Origin: Pelecanus crispus
Taxonomy: Eukaryota; Chordata; Aves; Pelecaniformes; Pelecanidae
Reading direction: 5' to 3'
NCBI RefSeq assembly: GCF_030463565.1
Contig: NC_134660.1
Span: 3,795,501 to 3,859,500, forward strand
DNA: 64,000 nt
The translations under genes and the position numbers were made by a program. The notes below the pieces were generated by a model, which was not told where the DNA came from, did no database searches, and saw only the letters and a list, made by a program, of their open reading frames with translations. Positions 42,014 to 54,800 of this stretch are shown here, piece after piece (position 1 is the first letter of the stretch; each line of letters opens with the position of its first letter).

Positions 42014-45000
42014 CCTCGTCAGAGTGGTCACTACAGTTCACAAATGCACGTGTGCAAATGAAAAAGCAGCAGGCACAGCAGCGATATGAGTGACAGTGAC
42101 TGACGGCGTGCATTTGACGTAGCAAAGTCACCATTGGCACTAACCAGGCAGTAATGCTATGTTTTTTGCTATGACTGAGATGTGTTGCTGTCAATGACTT
42201 TTTCTATTTATTTGAATTAAATTAAGACCGATTCATCCCCATTTGTATTGGGACCCTTCTGTAATGTGAATGTATATGCATGTGTACACACGTATGTGCA
42301 TTTATGTCTGTGCATACCGATGCAGGGTACCTGAAATTTTCCTGACACCCGTAAAAGTCCTCTACAGAAGATGAACTACGTAAAAGTTTTTTTTCAAGGG
42401 CTGGACAGAGGCAGGATCTGGGACAAACTTTGCGGGCTTTTTATTGCTTTTATGCCTGTAAAAAATGCCATACAGCCTGATTAGAAGGACGGTATTACGG
42501 TATTAATTAGGGCTAGACATACTGCCCACTGAAGGGAAAACCACTGAGAACTTGGGGCTTCCAGATCAAGCCATGTTTTTATAACTTTTATGTTATTGTA
42601 GCTCTTTTTCCCCTTCAAACCCAAACTCCTAGAGCAGATCGAGGTTTTAGCATCATTTATTTGTCAAAGCAACTTACTGGCAGTAAAAAGCTGGAAAGCT
42701 TGAATCCCAATGCTAAGAATGTTAGAAAGCAAATGGACATGGTACTAAATTGCTGGATTTATCATTTAAAGTACCTCATGGTTTCGAGTCTATTCCAAGA
42801 GATTTGGGGAAAAGATTTTTTAGTTTCAATTAGCTGGGTTTGACATTAATATAAACTGATATATTGTTCCTTTTGTCTCTAGGAAATGTTCTGACTCCCC
42901 CGGGTAGGATTCAGTAGGCTACTTCTGGGTTCCAGCATCCAGGCGGTACTTAGTGATAAAGAGAAAAGAAGCATAAAATTCACAAAACCAGAAAAATATT
43001 TTTCCTCCACCGGTCTGGGCAACTTAGTCCAATTATTTGACACATTTCCCTTATATTATGAGCTCTTAGGCTGGAATCAAAAAGCACGTAGTATGTCGCC
43101 TTAAAAGCAAAGAAGCCATTAAGCAGCAGTACGAGACGCAGGGATAGACGGGGCCATCATTATCATGGCACAGCTGATCCCAACGGAGAGTTAAGTATCA
43201 CAAGGTGAGACTGATGCTGCTGATCACGAGCAAGGCCAGTCTCTGATTTATCCCTTGATGACAACAATGGCTTTGGGGTATGAATCATGCTTTAAATCAG
43301 TTTGCCTGTCCACCTACCTCTTGCTGTGTCCTGTACTCTCCTCAGTCATCTATGTGAATCCTTCCTTCTGTTTTTATAGAGCTGAAATAGTAAAAATATT
43401 GTTGGTTAATAACTTGGAGTATGCAAAGTTTCTGAACAAGGCATGAGAGCAGAGAGGAGGCTTGGATTCCTGGGAAAGCTGCTGGCTTCATGTCAGGGAA
43501 TATTCAGGATGGGCAGAAGGTTAGTAGAAGTTTCAAATAACAAATTGTATCGCTCACTTGCTTGATAGCTTCTCCTCTGTTCCTCGTGTTCTTGTTGCAC
43601 AAATATTTCACAATTTGTTTCAAAGGCTGACTAATCAGATGTGGGAATATGATTCTGGAGTTTCTCTTTGCAGGCTCAGCGATTAACATTCAGGGCCACT
43701 AATTGCCTTCTATTATTTTTTTCTTAAAGTGTAGAGTGTGTGAAGCGTTCAGAAGCGATACACAAACCAGAGGGGAACTGATTCTTGCTTATGAAGTATT
43801 AGCAACAGATTTATGCCAGCATTGTAATCCGTACTGCACGAGATGTTTCTTCCCCAGGCTTATAGCTTATTTTTCTTAGTTACCAATTAAGTCCTGGGTC
43901 TAATCCCCCTCTGCCTCCTCTGGCCACCCCCGCGATGTAACTATTTCCCTCTATTGTACTGGTTTGAGGAGCCCCCGTCCTGAGTCTCAGACGCATCCCC
44001 TGCAGCCCACACCAGCTACGGTTAGCTCAGTGTAAAGCTCCCAGTGACAGATCCTGACACAAACAGGAGCAAATGGCAAATGCCTTGGAAAGGGATAAAC
44101 TGAAAGCTGAAAAAACTCTCTGCACTGTAGAATGGTGCATGAACAGACCTGCAGTTTTATAAAAATAATGATAAAGGAATAGCTGGATGAAGAGCTCAGG
44201 TTTCTTAACATCAGGCATGAAATCAGCCCAGCCAACTCTTCGATGCCCTGTTGTTCCCTGGACAGGAATATCATGAATCAGGTGCCAAGTCTGGTCGCTA
44301 CCTCTTGATATCAGCAATCTTTGCCTAGCAAGGTGATGCAATACCTGGGAAAACCCAGAAATCCTGACGCTGGAATCACCTGCCAGATAGCTGTGTGCAG
44401 TTCCAACTCAAGCTCGCTAATGGCAGCGTGCAAAGAAGAGGCTGGGGGAAGGAGCGTGTTCCCTGAGCTGTCCTAATCCTCTCGGTCACTGCCTCTCTGC
44501 CTCTTGCTGTCTGGCGTGTGGCAGGAAACGTCAAGCTGCTTCCCTATGCTTGCAGAGAAGCAAAATGCAAGAGGCTGCTTGCTGAAGGAAGCATCATTTA
44601 AAGAACATTCCTAGAGGGAATGTCTCTGCTTATGTTTTCATGGACAGTCCAACATAGAGGCATTGCATGTGCAGATTTTCCTGCTGGTTGTTTCACTAGG
44701 GGAAAATACCTTGTCTGTGTTTCTAGCTACTTTTCTCCTGTCGCACACATGATAGCAGCCTGTGCTTTCACACGGAGGGTCTGAGGGTCAAGCCCTTGCA
44801 ACCTATCAGTCACAGTTTGTTGCATTCTACCGTCACTGCAGCAGCCTCTTGGTAACGCCGTTCAGGCTATGGAAGCTTGAGCCTGTGCAGCTGGCGCGTC
44901 TGTGGGCAAAGACATTTGCCTCTGGAGTACGGGCGACCTTCCATCCAGCCTGATAAAGGCTGTCTCGGGCCAGAATCCTGACGAGGATTTTCCAAATCAG

Positions 45001-48000
45001 CATATTCAGCAAATTCAGTCTTACCAGGACTGGTAAGAGAGTGTTGTGGAGCTCAGTAGCTAACCGTCTGACCACAGTGGGGTGGTGTACGGAAACAGAA
45101 ACCGTGAGTTTTCACTTGGTAACAAGCGGACTATTCTGCAATCCACTTCCTAACGTGTCCATCACTCAGCATTTTTGGGTATTATAGCTGTGCTCGATGA
45201 TCTGGTTTAGTAATGTGAATGGCTTTATATCCTTGAACTGGGTGTTTTGTTTGGTTTTTTTTTTTTTTATATTAAGATGAAAACTTGTTAATTCTCTTTA
45301 ACTATTGAAGTTAGTCTCCCTCTATCAACACAACTGAATTTTAATGATGCTATCAGATAATTGCCTATAAATTTATGTCCACAGATCAGGAGTATTGTCA
45401 GGTGACTCAGTCACAAACTGCTCTCGGTCCTTTTATTTTGCAAACTGCGACGTTAAAATTTGCTAGAATGAGTAAAAGAAACCATGTCATCCAACTTGCA
45501 AGAAGGATGTTTGGCAGTGTCCCCATCCTAACTCATTTTGAGACAAAAAAGCGAAGCAAAGAAAGGCTGTGCCCCATGAAGCCCGGACCCAGATCTGGCA
45601 CAGCCAGTCCGTATTCCTAGAAACAGGGCGGGGATAATTGGCAGAAGCCTAGGGAAGTCTAAATTGCAGACACAGCTTATTGATCAAAGTTTGAAATGCG
45701 CAGTATGTCTACCGCTAGTAAGTTCTCTTTCTCAAGCCTGAATGTATAAATCGCAAGGATTACTTTTGCTCACTCTCTTTCTGCAATCTGCACAGGGACC
45801 TATGGTAGCATGAATTACTTACTTGTAATTTGAATTTCATGCTTTGATTTCAAGATGTTGCGTAGGGGCCATAGGACAGGAGATTTCCCCTAGCCCATAG
45901 AACTTGGCTTACGAGATTTGCCATGCTTGTCATCTGTAGGTGACTCTCTACTGAAGGCAGTGCCTGGGTAGGTTTCTCGCACCTTTGTGGCTGGCTGAGG
46001 CACAACACAGAGCCTCTGGAGAAAGCAGTTTTCTGTAAGGTCTTGTGAATAAAATGCCCCTCTTAGGTATTCATGCCAGCTACTTTTTATGATGTTCTGA
46101 ATGAGAGAAGACAGTTCGGGCACTTTGTCTGCAGGAAGGAAGCAATTAAATTATTAGCACTTTGAGAAATTAAATGATGTAAGTTATGGCAGAATAAGTT
46201 TAGCAAAATGTTATAATGTAAGAAAACAATTAAAAAGAGTTATATAAGGTTGGGTGGCTTCTTTATTGTGATAGAGTGAGCAGTTAATTGATTGTCATAT
46301 TACTATAATGTACCAGGGCAGTTGTGAGAGCAAATAGAGAAATCTCTGCTCAGGATGTATGGAGATGAAGTGCAGGGAATGGGACATTTCGTCGAGGGAA
46401 ACGGGAGTGAGCAGCAGTCTACCACCCTCAGCTCCTTCTCCCTCTATCCTGTGGAGAGGGATGAAGTACAGAGAAATTCCCTATCGTTCTCTTCAGCTTC
46501 CAAGGACTGATGCTGCAAGATTCCATTTAGCTCTCCTCGTGACAGTGATGTGGGAGGCAGAAGTGCTTCAGAATTGGATCCCAAAAATGGGCAAAGCACA
46601 GAGGTTGCTCTATCAGCACTGGCAACGGAGCCGTGCAGCTTCGTGCTAGCCCTGCCACCAGCACCCCGTTCCTTTCTGAGGGTGCTCATGAATCCGCAAA
46701 CCCTCCTGGGCTGTTAGTCAGATCTTTTGTGAAAGAAGCTGGGAGAAAATTATATCCTTTCCCATGAGCCCATTGCACTCTGTTTAGCACAAAGAAATGC
46801 GTAGTTTCTGGCCAGGAAAGCAGCTGTGTTAGAGGAAAGGAAATGAAGCTAGAAGTAGCAAGTTGCAAATCACTTGTATTGTCGCTCCAAAGAATCAGTT
46901 TCTTAAAACCTTTGAAGATAACTCTGTGCTTGCTGGTGCTCGCAGATTTTATACTATGCACAGGCAGTACCACCTCTTCTGCTTCAGTTTTGCGTACGGC
47001 TCGTACCTTTGCTGCGACTCCTTGGGTCCTGCCCTGCACCTTCAGGAAGCTCGGAAACAAACCCCAAAACCCTAAACTAGCACCGGGTCGTAGATGGCAT
47101 CCCCCAGGGCAGGTCAGGCGCGTGTGTGCACGCAGGCAACGCGCCAGCCTGTCCCTGGGGCAGGGGACGGGCAGCGAGGAGTCCTGCTTGCAGCTCCACC
47201 GCTGTCCGGAGCCACGTGAGCTCTCTCAACTTCTGTGCCTCAGTTGGGTTAAATTCCGTTGCAGTGAAGGTTATAATAATTACAATCACAGTAATTGCTT
47301 TCTTATAATACAGTTTGGCACCTTTGTTGCACTAATTGCAGAAATCATAGCAACTTCTCCCTAAATGTCTATATTTTACCACTTAAAGGTCCTGAAGGGC
47401 ATATGCAGGTGAAAGATGTGCACAGGCCATCACTCCACGGTGTTTATGGATTTGGGGAAAAGGCTGGAAGAGAGTCACGCAGCTTGAGCAGCATGAAGAA
47501 TATGATGCTGAGAAAAGCTTGGAGGAGCTTAGAGCACGGGGCCAGCATTGTTCAGGAGCCAAAAGGGAGCTGTACCTTTTTTTATGAGTCATTTGAAGAA
47601 ATGCCTGCCTTGATTACCAATTTGTGCTTCTAACAGACGTGACCTTAAGGCTCCCAACCTTTCTTTAATATAGGATAAGGCAACAGAATGAAGCATTAAA
47701 AGTCAAGAGTATGAGGCGAGGGCCCCTCAATGTAGTCAGGTCTGCAGGCTCTGCTTTCTTTCCCTTTCTTTGCATCTACTCCTCAGTTTTTGCTATTTTT
47801 TTTTTTTAAAAAGGATAATTCTGCCCTAAAACACTCCGTTCGGTTTTGTCTTGAAAGCGGTGGGCTCCTCGCTTCATCTTTTCTTGTGATGCTGGCTGGT
47901 TTTCAGCCCCTCAGTTGGGGGATGTTTGTGCGACAGCAGGGATGAGCAGAAATAAATGCACGCTGAATTTATTTATTTACCAGAAATAAATGCACAGGCG

Positions 48001-51000
48001 CTGCTGGAATAAGGTGCCCCGTGCAACGGGGAGGGGACTCTGCCAGCAACACTTGGCCATGCAGCTGACTTGCTGTCCTGAAATGAAAAAGAACCAAAGC
48101 ATCTGAGGTAGTAAGGAGGTAAAGAAGGTGCTAGTAATCACCAAGAACTCAAGGCAGGAGAGAGGAGCCCCGACTTCACTTGTAGCTGTACGGAGCCGGG
48201 GTACCAAAGCAAGACACATAGCTGTTAGCAGGTACTAGCAACTTATCCCATTATGGTTGAAGTAACCACCAATAAAACCTAATCAATGGAATCCCTTTTA
48301 AGTTGGTTGGATCAGTGACCCAGAAAATAGCTCCCCTGCAGAAAAGGAAATGATAGTCTATAAAGCGAGAAGTCAATGGGAAAAATCTATTAAAGCGAGT
48401 GAGCTATAAGGAGACCTTTGGTGTTAACTGAAACCTTTTGGAAAGAAGCCACAAAGCTCACAGCAGACTTTTAACCCTCCGAATGCTGTCATGCCAGGAA
48501 AGGGCCAGCCGTCCTGCTGTAGTCCCGCAGAGGGCACTGCAGACAGCCCAGCTCCTGTCCTGGCAATGCAACATTTGCAGGGAGAGGCCTGTCAGGTGGG
48601 AAGAGATGCAGCAGAAATACCGGGGCGATCAGTCAGGGAGCTGAGGTTTTTTCAGACTCAGCTGAGAAGTTCACAACAGGGAATTGCAGAGCACCCAACA
48701 GTGTGGTGGTGATGATGGTGATCACTGGTCTAGTGACAGGCTTATTTTGCAGGACTTTGAATTAATTTCTCCCCCTGCCAAACAGTCAATACACAGTATA
48801 CCTAGAATTATCACTCAGCTTTTCTTTTTTTTTTTTTTTTTTGTCCTAAAGAAGTCAGCCAGAAGTCAGCACAGCATCTTGAGCCTAGAACAGTACAGAA
48901 GATGAATCTGGTGGACCCAAGGGTGCATTATGAAAGAAAGGGTTTTCTGGCACCCAAATTAAAAATAACCCACTCAACAAAAGAAGCTGGAAAAAAAAAA
49001 AATCATTCAGTTTCTCATAGGATTCTTCTTTTGGTCCCCAAAGCAGCTTTCAGTTGTCTAGCTTTAGACAATATTGATTGATTGTTAAGACTAAAGACAA
49101 AAAGCAGAGTCTCTGCCTTTCCACTGCCTCTTCTCAGGAAATTGCTCTGTTATGTCAGAAACTAAACAGGGATCCAACAGACATGGGAACGTAATTAAAT
49201 CACAACAAAACTGGGGAAAGCATCTTGAAAGAAGTTATGAACATAGACCTCCTAAAAAACTAATTGTTCAGATTAGGCTATGCATTAAAATCCAGCTAAG
49301 CTTAATTTGGCTCAATTAACTTGTAAAATATTTTTACAAAGTGCTAGATCATCTGCCATCCCTATTCATTACATAAAAATGAAAAGAAATTCAGTGATGC
49401 AAAATAAGTCAGGTACCTAGGAAAATTAGTTCTCCAGAGCTAAATCTTGATCAATCAATACAGACCTTATTCTTGCACATGAATCACAGTAAAGAAGCTA
49501 AGAACATCCATGTGGAAGGAGAAATATCAGACAAATCTGTTTCCACATTTTCAATTTTAAAAGTATTGGAAGTAATACAGCAAATCTGCCCCCTGGGACA
49601 CTTAGCCCCTTTTGCTTTTCTCTTCACTTGCTGCCTCTGACTTTTTTATTACATGTAAGCAGAAAAAAAGGGGCAAGGGGGGCAGAGAAAGCTTGTAAAC
49701 ACCAGCAGACTGGGTGAAAAACATGTGTAACCTCTGCATACCCTTTTTAAAAGCAGTGAGAAAAATCCATAGAATTACAGTTTGAGAAAACTTATTTTCT
49801 AAAGAAGCTGCCTTGGGACTGGAAGGTCATAGAGTTGCAGGAGCTGAGATTTTTCTTCCTGTAGTAACCATTATGTTAAAACTCCAGATTTGGAAAATCT
49901 GAAGACAGGATCCTACTTTATCAGATTTTTACCTTGTTTTCTTTATAAACTGTTTAGTCCTGGTGTTTGGCCAAGTAGGCTTGCCGGAGAGAACTTGGTG
50001 CTTAGTGAGGGGAAGAAGCGAGTCGCCCATTTACAGCACAACATGTTTGCTGAATGAAGCCCCCGATAGGGTGGGGTTCATGCTTCTTTGCCAGACAAAC
50101 GGGTATAGGGCATACTGAAAACCTAAAGGTATAAAAATATAGTATGCATTTGGTATGAAATGAATTTTAAAATTGCTATTTAAAAGCCATTTTAAGTCGG
50201 CATCAATGTGCCTCACAGAATAGTCTACTCTTGGTCTTGGAGGGGTATCTAGCGTCGTCTTTTTCTGACTGTGGATAGTTACATGGGGAAGGTGGCAAAA
50301 TCCCCTTCCTAGCCCCGCTGTGAGCAAAGGTAGAAGACACCAGGAGATGCCATGGCCAAGGTGTGTGCCCTCGCTGCGGCTGGGGAAGGGGCAGCTCTGC
50401 ATGCTCTGGGGGCGCGGGGATGCTGAGGTTCCTGAGCAGCAGATGCAGAGACCCAGCCTTGTCCCACCAGCCCAGCGGCCGCGTCCCGCTGGAGCTGCGG
50501 GCCCTCGCGCACCTCTGCCCGCCTGGCCAGGTCTCATGCATCCCGCTGTATTTCCTCTTCCGTGTGAAGTAAAAACGGTGCAAAAAATCCTCAGCTCTGA
50601 ATGGAATTACTCTTAGTAGCCCAAAATTAACAACAATAATCCAAGTTTTCGGAATTAACCTTTATTTTTCCTTATAATAATTTTCAGTGTAAGAACATTT
50701 TAGGAATTACTTATAAGAGGAAAAAAAACAAACATAAATTTCCCAACCAACTCTGACAACGTTTTAAAGCACCTACTTCTGTTTGTCAGAGTTTTCAGTG
50801 TAAATTCACGGTGATGTACTGGTCAGATACTGCTTGGGGAACTGTGCTCGCTGTCTGGTCAGGTTGTTGCAGCACCTTTGTCCTTTTCAGAGCACTTCTC
50901 TTTATAAAAGACTGTGACGGCCCCTTCTGACAGCTGCTGACGTTATGGAGTACAGGGGCTGGCAAAGCCATGTGTCTAATATTGTAACACAGCAGAGCAC

Positions 51001-51248
51001 GGGGTTGCTTTGAACTTTTACTCCACACACACTTCCCCAGCATCCAAAGGTTTGCTTCTCCCTGGGTGTTTAATCCTTTTGCAGACGTGGAAAAAGGAAA
51101 AATACTTCTTTGGCTTTAAGAGGCTTCTAACTCAAATGGGGTTGGGGATGGCAGTTCCCATGAAATGCTGAGTCAGCTTGTCTCATCCGCTCTCTCAGAG
51201 CTGCAGTGGCCCTGACCGCTCCAGGACTGAGACATCTCTGTCATTGAC
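42014..51248. other. intergenic, no gene recognised
   Basis: 9 kb of apparently unique sequence. Small features: an alternating purine-pyrimidine stretch at about 42262-42325, a T18-type run at about 48824-48842, a 15-bp direct repeat CAGAAATAAATGCAC at 47947-47961 and 47981-47995, and another T-run near 45258. AT-rich around 48.9-49.9 kb. No open frame shows a known domain. Confidence 0.55.
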
Positions 51249-51803
51249 TGTCCTGGTTTCGGCTGGGATAGAGTTAATTTTCTTCCTAGTAGCAGGCACA
51301 GTGCTGTGGTTTGGATTTAGTAGGAGAAGAATGTTGATAACACACCGATGGTTTAGTTGTTGCTCAGTGCTGCTTATGCCAATCAAGGACTTTTCAGCTT
51401 CCCATGCTCTGCCAGGTGCACAAGAAGCTGGGAGGGGGCACAGCCAGAATAGTTGATCCAAACTGCCCCAAGGGCCATTCCATACCATACGGTGTCATGG
51501 GCAGTATGGAAACTGGGGGGGGTTGGCTGGGGAGCAGCGATCGCTGCTCGGGAGCTGGCTGGGCATCGGTCGGCGGGTGGTGAGCAATTGCGTTGGGCAT
51601 CGCTTGCTTTGGATATTGTTATTATTATTATCATTATTGTTATCGTTATCATTACTATTTTACTTTATTTCAATTATTACACTGTTCTTATCTCGCCCCA
51701 GGAGTGTTTCTCACTCTCACTCCTGCGATTCTCTCCCCCACCCCACCGGGGCAGGGCAGCGAGCGATGGCTGCGTGGTGCTGAGCTGGGGCTGAACCACG
51801 ACA
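51249..51803 (+). mobile_element. solo LTR of the same ERVL-like family, decayed, no TSD found
   Basis: Starts TGTCCTGGTTTCGGCTGGG and ends ACCACGACA, 555 bp, collinear with the LTR at 15.8 kb. The TATA-like box has become GTATGGAAA and the ATTAAA signal is lost. Its ATT tract is interrupted (ATC, GTT and CTA units). The flanks TTGAC and GCGGC do not match. Confidence 0.9.
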
Positions 51804-54800
51804 GCGGCCGAGGCTCAAAGGTGTCATGGTTCCCTCCTGACTCGTGGCGTATGTGGCGGTCTGAAAGGTGAAGCTATAGCATGCCTGGGTCCTGCCAAAC
51901 AAGCCTCCACACTGTCCTCACCTCGGCGTGCCAGAGGCCTCCGTGGAAAGGCCGCTGCCTTGTGCCTCATGGAGGAACGCTACGCTTACACTTCAGAGCC
52001 GGGAATCGCAAAATGCACGCCCAAACCGCTGGATGCCAGAAGCTCTTGCAGCAGGGAGTACGCCCTTGCTCCTCCGGCACAAGTCGGACGGGGCAGGGAG
52101 TAGCCGATCCGTGCTGTTCGGCGTCTGTACGGGATGAAACGCTCCCCAGCTTGGGCGCAGCACAGGCTGCGCCAGTCGGGAAGCTGCTTGAGCTGCCGGG
52201 AGGGACAGAAAGGTGTTGTTTGGACGATTGCTCAATCCTGCTTGGTACTCCCTTTCTCACCTGCGGTCACCCCAGCTCATTTTCCCCTCCCAGTGAAGGA
52301 ACTTTGTGCTCTCTTGCTGAAGGTGTCCCTTCAGCAAACCTATGCCCCGCAGAACCTCCTGAGCAAAGACAACCCCCTGCGGCTCCTCCTGTTTACTCCA
52401 GCAAAGAATGAAGTGATTAATGAGGCCAGAACATCTCTCTTCTCCCCGGGATCCACAAGAGAGGCACAGCTGAACAAATACCCCGTGTTATTGCGGTCCG
52501 CTTGGTTGGGAGTTAAACTGCAGGTAGCAAAGAGCGCTGCCAAATGTAGTTATTGCCACACTCTGCCTCCACTGACCATCTCGCAGATGAGAGCGAGCCA
52601 GGAAGATTTATAAGGACAAAGTTACATTCCTGGCTTCCCCTGTGCTGGAACTGGAGCGCCTGGGGCTTCCGCTGGGGGCAGGGGATGGCTGGGTCTCATG
52701 CTCTTCTCGTTCAGCACGTGCCTTTAGATGAGGTCTCAGATATAGCACAGACGATCCGGTGTGGGCTGGTTCTTTTGCGTTGTCAGTCATCTCTGCCCTT
52801 ATACATCATTTTGCACCCCTCCATAGTGATAATTCATTTTCCCAAGAAGCTTTATATGTTTTGGGCTCGTATCCCTGTGGAATAGCATGCAAAGACCGTC
52901 CTACGGCATGGGAAGGCAAAGGCTTAATGCACTCTCCCCCAGCCAGCGGGTGAAGGGACGCGTAGGCGAGATCGGGTTCAATAAGAAACACAGGATCCTA
53001 GGGAGAGTTCTTATAACCACCCCTCCTGGGCTTGCAAAAATTTTTCTTTCTCTCCTTCCCTTCCTCTGCCTATTTTGACAGACATTAGCATAATAGAGCT
53101 GATTTTTCTGCTTTAAAAAAAAAAAAAAAGTAACTTTAGACAGACCTTTTCCTGCGAAAGGACTTCTGTGCTGATGAAATCTTTCTGTTTCATAGCTAGA
53201 GAAGTGGTAGCATAGAAAAAGGTGGGCATGCTGGAATGAGTTTACCTCATTTTCATTTTTCTTAAATAACATGAGTTCCAAACAACGAGTTCAGCTGTGT
53301 TGCTTACTCTCAGGTAGACTATAGCCTTCTGAGGGGTCTGTATTTGCCTGTGACTCCTGTCTTCTCTTCTTTCGGTGCTATTCTTGTCCAGTTTCAGGTG
53401 CTTCTCTGTACTTGGCAGCTATAGAATAATTGTGAATTTGTCTTCCTAAATGGAATATCAAATCCTTTGAGCTGAGGCTAACCTTATTTAACACAAAGCT
53501 ATTAAACCTATGAAAGGTGCTGTTCTGTATCTCAGTCAATATGGTGGCTAAAGCAACGTGAATGCTCAATTCCATATTCTATAGGGTTTTTTTTACTTTT
53601 TTTTTTTTTTAAAACGAAACGCCAAAAGAGCCCAAGATAATAGTACAAGACCTGCAGTATGACATCTTACTCCTGCTGTCTGGGAGGTATGCGAGTGCTG
53701 GAAGGAGCAGGGAAGCGTTGTCTGTGAGATTTTCAATCTCTCTTAGCGCTTTTGCTCTCCACAGGTTGTTTCATAGACTTCTGTCTGAATGACAACAAAA
53801 AATGGAGATTAAAAACCTAAACCAAAACAATGAAAAAGGAACAAAACTAAGTCTTCAGGATGTGTGCAGTGCTTAGGTCTCAGTAATAACATGCTAGCAG
53901 GAGACGACTGCTTCCTTTCCGGTCTTTTAGAAAAGCAGTACACAGAAGGCTGATTCCCAACGGTTGCAGACTCAATATACCACATATTTCCAGACCTTCA
54001 CAGAATGCGTTATGGTTAAAACTTGCACTAATATCTGGAGGAACCTTGAGCAGCAGATGGAGCAATTTGAACAGCATCCCTGACTGCTTACAAAGCCTGA
54101 TGTTTGTCAGTCTTGCACATACCTTTCTTCCGTGACATGACAAGGCGTAGCCATTTGTAGTTGCTTTAGCGGCAATGCTGTGTATTTCCTGAAATAAGAC
54201 ATTTGCAGGATTGATTGTAAGGCTCGGGCTCCTTGCTGGGCTTTCCAAGCCTGTTGAAGTACCTCTCGGTATTGGAGGGCAAAAGGGTATGTTTGTGTTC
54301 AGTCACTGGTTGCACCGGGCTCATGAATGGCTGCATCTTGTGTAATTAAGAACAGGATGCAAAGTTAGCAAGAATGGGGAAGCAGAGTCATAACTAGGAA
54401 AGAAAATACCAGTGAATTTTTTTTTGAAAGAAAATCAGTATTGAAAGAATTTATTTTCATGTTGTATTTAACTTCTGAAGTGTGTTAAAGTGCCTTGGAC
54501 TTGAAAATAGAGTAACTCTTCTGTAATCCTTTTCTAAAGCCCACGGAGACAACAAAGATGTTGATTTAAGATATACAGCAAAAGGCATGGGGGAACCTGC
54601 TGAAGGCTCCTGCTGTTTAGGGTCATGGGTTATACTGCACAGCTCGCTGACTTGGGATCAAGCTCAAGGTTCTTGAGTGATGGAAAAACGCTTGACACTA
54701 TTTTTCAGTGAGCCTGACTTGCTAACATGAGTTGGCTGAGTGAACACAGAGACACTGTAACTAGGACAAATCCCACCTTCCTCGAAATTTCCTTTTTTTT

